Shown here piece by piece: positions 57,648 to 64,000 of a stretch of 64,000 nucleotides of DNA (positions are counted from its first letter, which is position 1; the number at the start of each line of letters is the position of its first letter). Position numbers and translations under genes: made by a program. Origin of the DNA: Scilla litardierei (taxonomy: Eukaryota > Streptophyta > Magnoliopsida > Asparagales > Asparagaceae); contig CM061140.1 in assembly GCA_030789695.1 (NCBI GenBank), positions 169,408,319-169,472,318 on the forward strand. The letters run 5' to 3'. The notes below the pieces were generated by a model that did no database searches, had not been told where the DNA came from, and was given only the letters and a program-made list of their open reading frames with translations.

Positions 57648-58081
57648 TGTTGTGATTCTCACTGATCACTAGAAGAATTACTGGCTACAGTAAAACAGTA
57701 AAAATACTGATCACGGTAAAACAGTAAAAATGGAGAGTAAAAAAAAAGGTTTCACTATTTCTCACCAGGAAACAACTTTACACACTAGGGTAAACACCAA
57801 AAAAAACTCACTACAATTTTACCTCTCTGGGGTAACTTCCCTCTCTGGGGTAATTTCCTTTCACCGGAGAAATCACACACTCTTACACCTCTCTGGGTTT
57901 CCTTCTCACTCTTTCTCTTGAAGGTGAGAAGCTTGTTTTGGGATGATAGAATACATCAGCCCTCCCCCCTTTTATAGGCAAGTTAGGGAATGGTTGTTGC
58001 ACCTACCAAAAGAAAAAAACAAGGGGAGGGGGTAGATGCAACTACCCCCTTTTGACTAAGCTGCTGGAATCAAAACCAGCA
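57648..58081 (-). repeat. C2 3' LTR
   Basis: 434 bp, TGCTGGTTTTGATTCCAGC...GAGAATCACAACA on the minus strand. It includes a TATA-like TATAAAAGG on the minus strand near 57970. Confidence 0.93.
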
Positions 58082-58100
58082 ATTCTCCCCCTCCAGCAGC
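58082..58100 (-). other. C2 polypurine tract
   Basis: GCTGCTGGAGGGGGAGAAT on the minus strand, directly before the 3' LTR. Confidence 0.8.
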
Positions 58101-58114
58101 ATCCGAAGTGATTG

Positions 58115-61100
58115 TCAATTAACAACCATACCTGCTATGTCTCTGCACAGCTCCAGCTTCTCCCGTGTCACCACCTTCGTGAACATATCTGCTGGATTTT
58201 CCTTCGTATGGATCTTCACTAATCTTAACAGCTGTTGATCCATCACCTCCCGTATCCAATGATACCGAATGTCAATGTGCTTTGTCCGAGCATGATACAT
58301 CGAATTCTTGCTCAGATCTAAAGCACTTTGACTATCACAATGTACCATGTACATTTTCTGCTTGATCCTTAATTCTTGGAGAAATCGCTTTAACCACAAC
58401 ATTTCCTTACCAGCTTCTGTAATTTCAAGATACTCCGCCTCTGTTGTGGATAGCGCAACGCACTTCTGCAATCTTGATTGCCAGGACACAGCTCCCCCTG
58501 CAAAAGTGTAGACGAATCCTGATGTAGATTTTCTACTATCAAGATCTCCAGCCATATCTGAATCTGTATAGCCCTCCAAGATTAGATCAGCTTCTCCGTA
58601 GCATAGACATGCCTTTGAAGTACCCTTCAGGTATCGAAGAATCCACTTGACCGCCTCCCAGTGTTCCTTTCCTGGATTAGAAAGGAATCGGCTCACCATT
58701 CCCACCGCATGGGCAATGTCAGGACGTGTACACACCATTGCATACATCAGACTCCCAACTGCTGAAGAATAAGGTATCGATGACATCTCCTCCGTCTCTT
58801 TCTTGGATGAAGGGCTTGACCTCCTGCTCAACTTGAAGTGGTTAGCTAGTGGAATGCTAACTGGTTTGGCATGATCCATCTTGAATCTCTTGATCACGCG
58901 TTCAACGTACTTCTCCTGAGATAGCCATAGCTTGTTGTGTTTCCTATCTCGGACTATCTGCATTCCCACAATTTGTTGAGCCGGACCTAAGTCTTTCATA
59001 TCAAAAGACTTAGAGAGTTCCTTCTTCAGCTGGCCGATTTTTGTTGCATCTTGTCCAACGATCAACATATCGTCGACATACAAAAGCAATGCAACGAAGC
59101 TACCGTCTGGAAACTGCTGTGTATAAACACACTGGTCTGCAGCGGTCCTTTTGTAGCCTTGACTCATCATGAATGAGTCGAACTTCATGTTCCACTGTCG
59201 TGGTGCTTGCTTGAGGCCGTACAGACTCTTCTTCAGCTTGCATACGAGGTTTTCTTTGCCTGAAACCTCGAAACCTTCTGGCTGCTCCATGTAGATTTCT
59301 TCATGTAGATCACCATGAAGAAACGCCGTCTTGACATCCATCTGCTCAAGCTCTAAATTCAACCTGGCTACCAATCCGAGGATGACGCGGATTGAAGCCA
59401 TCTTCACAACAGGTGAAAAGATCTCGTCAAAGTCAATACCTTTCATCTGAAGGAATCCTTTGACCACCAGCCGAGCTTTGTGTTTCACCATCTTTCCGTT
59501 GCCATCTTTCTTGAGCTTGAACACCCACTTGTTCTTCAGCGCCTTCTTTCCTTGTGGAAGCTTGACCAACTCATAAGTAGAATTCTTCTGCAGAGATTCC
59601 ATCTCATCGTGCATAGCTTGCAACCAACTTTCTTTGTTCTTGTGAGATATCGCTTTATGGAAACTCTCTGGCTCCCCCTCTTCAGAAAGTAGAAGATATT
59701 CAGCTTCTGAATATCTGGTTGATGGAATCCGGCCTCGTTCAGATCTCCGTACTTGTGAGTTGTTGACTTCAGGAGGCGTACCATCATCTGCCTGCGTTGA
59801 TGGTGGTGCAGTATCTGCTGGAAAGGGTTGTGGCTCCCCCTGCTCAGCATCCGCCTCTTCTTCCATGTCTTGTTCAACAGCCTCCTCCTCTTCTGGTATT
59901 TCTCCATGCACCTCTTCGTATTGCATTGGTGATGGGTTTGGAACAATGTCTTCAGCACTTGAGCTTGCAGTTGAAGACGCCATGGGCTTTTCAATGTCTT
60001 CCAATGTCTGATTTTCTTGGAACAGCACATCCCTGCTCCGAATCACCTTCTTCGTCTTTGGGTCCCACAACCTGTACCCAAATTCTTCATCTCCATAGCC
60101 GATGAAGATACAAGGAATGGTCCTTGCATCAAGCTTCTGCCTTTGCTCCTTGGATACATGTGCAAAGGCTAAGCAACCGAATACCCTCAAGTGGGAGTAA
60201 GAGGGATTCTTACCAGACCACACCTTCTCTGGAATTGCAAAATCCAAAGGTACTGATGGTGATCTGTTGATGAGGTAGCAGGCGGCACGAACAGCTTCTC
60301 CCCAGAATGGCTTTGGTAGCTTAGCCATACTGAGCATGCTTCTGACCTTCTCCATGATCGTCCGGTTCATCCTTTCAGCAACGCCGTTGTGTTGTGGAGT
60401 GCGAGGAACCGTCTTCTCATGTCTAATGCCTTGAGTTTTGCAGTAGACATCGAATGCTCTGGAAGTGTATTCGCCTCCATTGTCTGAGCGGAGGCACTTT
60501 AACTTCTTTCCTGTCTCACGTTCGACCAGGACGTGGAACAGCTTGAAGAAGTCGAGCACTTGGTCTTTCGTCCTCAAGAAGTAGACCCACACCTTCCGAG
60601 AAGCATCATCAATGAAGGTCAGAAAATACCTATTGCCACCCAGCGATTCAACCTCCAAGGGACCGCAAACATCAGAGTGTACCAGACTGAGTAACTCTGA
60701 TCTCCTTGTTGAAGAAGAACTGAAGGAGACTCGATGTTGCTTGCCAACTAAGCAATGCTGACAAGGATCTAGTCCAGCATTCTTAGTGATTAAGATCAGC
60801 TCCTTCTTTGTCAAGAGAGATAACCCTCTCTCACTCATGTGACCAAGTCGTTGGTGCCACAGACTTGGAGTAGCCTCACGTTCCACCACGTTAAGGCTAT
60901 CGGTACATATCTTCACATGAGTTTTGTATAACTTACCGCAAATGTGCCCCTTTGCGATAATCATGTCACCTTTCGTCATTCTCCATGTGCCGTTGTTGAA
61001 GTGGTTGTCGAAGCCCTGTTTGTCAAGGGCTGTCCCAGAGAGCAAGTTCAGCCGGAGATCTGGCACATGGCGGACATCCTTCAGCGTGATTGTGCAGCCG

Positions 61101-62143
61101 ACGTTCGTCTGAATCCGAACGTCGCCAATTCCCACGATCTTGCAGGAACTTGTATTCCCCATCTTCACGATGCCAAAGTCTCCTGCCTTGTAGTTGGTGA
61201 AGAAGTCACTTCGAGGAGTGGTGTGGAATGATGCTGCTGTATCAACCACCCACTCGCTGTCCTGGTTGGAAACGTGAAGGCATGTCTCTTCTTGGATAGA
61301 GCAGATAGCCACTTCTCCGGTGCAAGTGACTAACGCCTCTCCATCCTTCGTCTTCTGTTGAGAACCATTGTGACCTTGTTCTCGTAACAGCTTCCGGCAA
61401 TTCTTCTTCATGTGGCCCTCCATGCCACAATGGTAACACTTGTATGTAGGCCTCCTCCCGTCTGTAGACCTACCACGGCTTTTGCTCCTGCCTCTGCCCC
61501 AGCTTCGACCACCTCCTTGTTGTCTTCCTCGAGTCTCTGTCACGAGGGCATGCGATTGGTCGGTGCCGGCTTCTTTTCTCCTGGCCTCCTCGTTGAAGAG
61601 GGCATCATAAACCATAGACATGGTAAGTTTGCCGTTTGGGGCCGAATTACTGAGAGAGGCCACCAACGTCTCCCAGTTGTCCGGAAGAGAACTGAGAAGA
61701 AGAAGAGCTTGCTCTTCATCTCCAAGCTGTAACTCCACCGCAGATAGTTGATTCACCAGGCTCTGGAACTCGCTCGTGTGCTCCGCAACGGAAGTTCCAC
61801 TCCGCAGCTTCAAATTTACCAGTCGCCTCATTAACAAGTCTTTGTTTCGAGCGGTCTTGGCTTGGTACATGTCCTCTAGCTTTTGCCAGAGGGCATATGC
61901 GTCCGTCTCCTGCACAACATGGTGGAAGACGCTGTGATCGATCCATTGTCGAATTTGACCGATCGTCTTTCGATTCATCTTCTTCCAGTCATCTTCTTTG
62001 GTGGATTCTGGCTTTACTCCTTTGACCTCCAATGGGTCAAATAAATCTTTACAACTGAGGAGATCCTCCATTCGAGGTCTCCACAGTGTGTAATTTATGG
62101 CCGTCAGTTTGACCATAGCTCCCGACGAGGATGATTCTTCCAT
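58115..62143 (-). CDS. C2 Gag-Pol polyprotein, 1342 residues, uninterrupted
   Basis: A single open frame in canonical Copia order. Gag with UBN2-like region (about 20-200), basic GRGRS stretch (about 205-230) and zinc knuckle CYHCGMEGHMKKNC (236-249). Protease DTAAS (301). Pre-integrase zinc site H430, H435, C461, C464. Integrase triad D491, D554, E590 (GGEYTSRAF; TPQHNGVAER). GKNPSYSHLRVFGC (about 645-657) and an acidic linker (about 740-800). RT with AFLHGDL (about 940), YGLKQAPRQW (about 975) and YVDD (1022-1025). RNase H with D1194, E1237 and D1270, ending near ENPADMFTK. All catalytic residues I checked are present. It resembles the Tnt1/Tork lineage. It would make virus-like particles, reverse-transcribe the element RNA and integrate the cDNA. 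The first ATG lies about 100 bp after the primer-binding site. Confidence 0.95.
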   Translation of the reverse strand: MEESSSSGAMVKLTAINYTLWRPRMEDLLSCKDLFDPLEVKGVKPESTKEDDWKKMNRKTIGQIRQWIDHSVFHHVVQETDAYALWQKLEDMYQAKTARNKDLLMRRLVNLKLRSGTSVAEHTSEFQSLVNQLSAVELQLGDEEQALLLLSSLPDNWETLVASLSNSAPNGKLTMSMVYDALFNEEARRKEAGTDQSHALVTETRGRQQGGGRSWGRGRSKSRGRSTDGRRPTYKCYHCGMEGHMKKNCRKLLREQGHNGSQQKTKDGEALVTCTGEVAICSIQEETCLHVSNQDSEWVVDTAASFHTTPRSDFFTNYKAGDFGIVKMGNTSSCKIVGIGDVRIQTNVGCTITLKDVRHVPDLRLNLLSGTALDKQGFDNHFNNGTWRMTKGDMIIAKGHICGKLYKTHVKICTDSLNVVEREATPSLWHQRLGHMSERGLSLLTKKELILITKNAGLDPCQHCLVGKQHRVSFSSSSTRRSELLSLVHSDVCGPLEVESLGGNRYFLTFIDDASRKVWVYFLRTKDQVLDFFKLFHVLVERETGKKLKCLRSDNGGEYTSRAFDVYCKTQGIRHEKTVPRTPQHNGVAERMNRTIMEKVRSMLSMAKLPKPFWGEAVRAACYLINRSPSVPLDFAIPEKVWSGKNPSYSHLRVFGCLAFAHVSKEQRQKLDARTIPCIFIGYGDEEFGYRLWDPKTKKVIRSRDVLFQENQTLEDIEKPMASSTASSSAEDIVPNPSPMQYEEVHGEIPEEEEAVEQDMEEEADAEQGEPQPFPADTAPPSTQADDGTPPEVNNSQVRRSERGRIPSTRYSEAEYLLLSEEGEPESFHKAISHKNKESWLQAMHDEMESLQKNSTYELVKLPQGKKALKNKWVFKLKKDGNGKMVKHKARLVVKGFLQMKGIDFDEIFSPVVKMASIRVILGLVARLNLELEQMDVKTAFLHGDLHEEIYMEQPEGFEVSGKENLVCKLKKSLYGLKQAPRQWNMKFDSFMMSQGYKRTAADQCVYTQQFPDGSFVALLLYVDDMLIVGQDATKIGQLKKELSKSFDMKDLGPAQQIVGMQIVRDRKHNKLWLSQEKYVERVIKRFKMDHAKPVSIPLANHFKLSRRSSPSSKKETEEMSSIPYSSAVGSLMYAMVCTRPDIAHAVGMVSRFLSNPGKEHWEAVKWILRYLKGTSKACLCYGEADLILEGYTDSDMAGDLDSRKSTSGFVYTFAGGAVSWQSRLQKCVALSTTEAEYLEITEAGKEMLWLKRFLQELRIKQKMYMVHCDSQSALDLSKNSMYHARTKHIDIRYHWIREVMDQQLLRLVKIHTKENPADMFTKVVTREKLELCRDIAGMVVN

Positions 62144-62239
62144 TGAAATTTTGAAGAGGAAAAAAAAGTAATGGTAGAAAAAAAAATTTCCCTCCCCAAA
62201 AATTTCTCCCTTTTTTACTCTCTCACAGACAGCTCACCT

Positions 62240-62253
62240 GGGCTTTGATACCA
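62240..62253 (-). other. C2 primer-binding site
   Basis: TGGTATCAAAGCCC on the minus strand, two bases after the 5' LTR; initiator tRNA-Met type with one substitution. Confidence 0.8.
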
Positions 62254-62255
62254 CT

Positions 62256-62688
62256 TGTTGTGATTCTCACTGATCACTAGAAGAATTACTGGCTACAGTA
62301 AAACAGTAAAAATACTGATCACGGTAAAACAGTAAAAATGGAGAGTAAAAAAAAGGTTTCACTATTTCTCACCAGGAAACAACTTTACACACTAGGGTAA
62401 ACACCAAAAAAAACTCACTACAATTTTACCTCTCTGGGGTAACTTCCCTCTCTGGGGTAATTTCCTTTCACCGGAGAAATCACACACTCTTACACCTCTC
62501 TGGGTTTCCTTCTCACTCTTTCTCTTGAAGGTGAGAAGCTTGTTTTGGGATGATAGAATACATCAGCCCTCCCCCCTTTTATAGGCAAGTTAGGGAATGG
62601 TTGTTGCACCTACCAAAAGAAAAAAACAAGGGGAGGGGGTAGATGCAACTACCCCCTTTTGACTAAGCTGCTGGAATCAAAACCAGCA
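62256..62688 (-). repeat. C2 5' LTR
   Basis: 433 bp, same as 57648-58081 except for one fewer A in the A run near 62350. Confidence 0.93.
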
Positions 62689-62693
62689 CAACC

Positions 62694-62910
62694 AAGCGGC
62701 AACCTAAACTTGACCGGACCACCCATATAATTTTTGTATAACAAGGCCCACCAAACACTTTTCTTATTTTTGTAATATACATACGGAAGAAACTTTACAC
62801 TTTGCAAAGAAACATATGAAGTATTCACCAAATTAACACAGGGTCCATGAATCACTTCAGACGAGTAGAAAAGACTCCGAAAACTTCAGTTCTCCCATGT
62901 AAACAAACAC
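62694..62910. other. Host sequence between C2 and the solo LTR
   Basis: No gene or repeat recognised. It continues the host sequence found left of 57643. Confidence 0.5.
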
Positions 62911-62915
62911 CTAAG

Positions 62916-63541
62916 TGTTGGAATTAATGTTCACTCTCACTCTTCTTTTTAGTCCCACGTTGGATAGGGTGACTCCCTTGTGCGGAGTGCCCGAGTTTTG
63001 TCCCGTGTTTTTAGCCCATTTTGTTTTTGAGAATTCAAAAGGCCCATTACGTTTTTATTTTCTCCAACAGCCAATTTTTCATTAATTTGGTGTTTAATGT
63101 CTCAACGGCTATTTTTTCTGTTAATGACTGCGTTATTAATTGTATTCATGGCTGAATTCCAACAGTCATTTCTTTTCCTCTATATAAACTCAATTGTCAA
63201 GAGTTTGTTTTTTACACAGCGAAAAATTCATCCATTCCTCCTCCTCCCTCCTGGGTATCAATCTTTGTGCAAACTCTACGCTTCTGACCGCGAGTGGACG
63301 CGTTCAGCCGCGACTGCGTTAACCTTGGGGAGCAACCGGCATCGTCCGATTGCCACCACGGTCAGGCCGTATTTGTTTTCAAGGCAGTGGCACGTCCACG
63401 GCGCAGTTCATCTTTACTGGATCAGTTTTTTCTTTTCCTCTGTTTTTCCCTTCTCTTCTCGTTGCTCCTCGGTTTACTCTCTGATCTTTTAACTCCCTGT
63501 TTTGCTCCTGCAGTCATAGATCTTTCCTTTCTGGACTAACA
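62916..63541 (+). mobile_element. Solo LTR, Copia-like (626 bp)
   Basis: Begins TGTTGGAATTAATG and ends GGACTAACA, giving near-complementary ends TGTTGG/CTAACA. CTAAG occurs exactly before (62911-62915) and exactly after (63542-63546). Inside are TAGTCCCACGTTGG and a TATA box CTATATAAACTC (about 63180). A single LTR with its own 5-bp duplication and no internal region is the usual product of LTR-LTR recombination. The 131-codon frame inside it is not domain-bearing. Confidence 0.8.
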
Positions 63542-63546
63542 CTAAG

Positions 63547-64000
63547 TCCTCTCCAGGTAACCGTTGCTAACTTGCTAATAGGTAAGACGAAGATTGCAAT
63601 CTCCTTGTGTCACCTGTGTTTGTACACTCGTGGTTACAAGTCATCTTAAGATTAAAGGGGCTGGATAGTGAAACTGACAAATAACGCCTTTAAAAAAAAG
63701 TGTTCTTCAAATGGGCAGAGTGCTGCTCATCTTGAAGTGCTCGGACAATGACCGGGACAAAAATACTGAAAAGGTCTGGTGCTAGCTGTTTGGCTGTCTT
63801 TTTTCCCAATTAGTTTGCTGCATTATCAAAGCGCCTGATGTGATACTCTCTCTCTCTCTTATCTTACACACAGTTTTAGCCAATTAGATTGATAATGATC
63901 CAATGCATCATTGCTCATTCTGCTAACTGGAGCCTGGGGGGATGCAAGACAACAACTAGTTCAGATGAAATTTTTTTTTTGATTCATCGGAAAGCAGTAA
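63547..64000. other. Right edge, nothing recognised
   Basis: Includes a short CT repeat (about 63848-63859) and a poly-T run (about 63971-63980). I see no gene, exon or element end. Confidence 0.5.

Larger units (their letters stand above)
57648..62688 (-). mobile_element. C2: complete, apparently intact Copia (Tork/Tnt1-like) retrotransposon
   Basis: LTRs at 57648-58081 and 62256-62688 differ by one base in an A run as far as I can read, and TSD CAACC flanks the element (57643-57647 and 62689-62693). On the minus strand the order is 5' LTR (right), primer-binding site TGGTATCAAAGCCC, polyprotein, polypurine tract, 3' LTR (left). An open polyprotein and near-identical LTRs indicate a very recent, potentially active copy. 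It is on the same strand as the PPR gene, with its 3' end about 665 bp from the PPR start. Confidence 0.95.

Overview
This window is nuclear DNA of a flowering plant. It holds two ordinary plant genes: a seven-exon theta-class glutathione S-transferase with GT-AG introns and an intronless PLS-class pentatricopeptide-repeat (PPR) gene. The other roughly 58 kb is nested transposable elements. I cannot name the species from sequence alone.

Layout. 1-25540 is a multi-level nest. The oldest layer is a decayed Copia element (relic A, from 20954 on). It is interrupted by a Gypsy-type LTR (LTR X) that begins left of the window and ends at 20953. LTR X was hit by a tRNA-derived SINE (1024-1240 plus 19124-19195). 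The SINE was hit by a non-coding minus-strand Gypsy element, G1 (1241-19123, TSD CATAG). G1 was hit by a nearly non-coding minus-strand Copia element, C1 (4586-13474, TSD CAACA). Two hAT-type elements with 8-bp target duplications (21647-22496 and 23013-23815) also sit in relic A.

25541-50247 is a second, better preserved but stop-ridden Copia element (B) of relic A's family. It lacks a recognisable 5' LTR and keeps its 3' LTR. Its RNase H coding region is split at 30395/49485 by a 19.1-kb head-to-tail Gypsy array: four near-identical LTRs alternating with three internal regions (LTR-int-LTR-int-LTR-int-LTR), with one TSD (CCACA) around the whole array. This is the most striking feature of the window. 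G1 and the array share a primer-binding site matching tRNA-Ile(AAU) rather than initiator tRNA-Met, the same 3' junction (CCGAGGACGG, purine tract, TGTAACG), and a telo-box plus TATA about 600-735 bp into the LTR.

50248-57647 is the genic island. GSTT (50443-54673, +) starts 195 bp after Copia B's 3' LTR. The PPR gene (54979-56982, -) is convergent with it. 57648-62688 is an intact young Tork-like Copia element (C2, -) with a 1342-residue polyprotein, nearly identical LTRs and TSD CAACC, about 0.67 kb upstream of the PPR gene and on the same strand. A solo LTR with TSD CTAAG lies at 62916-63541. The remainder to 64000 shows nothing I can identify.
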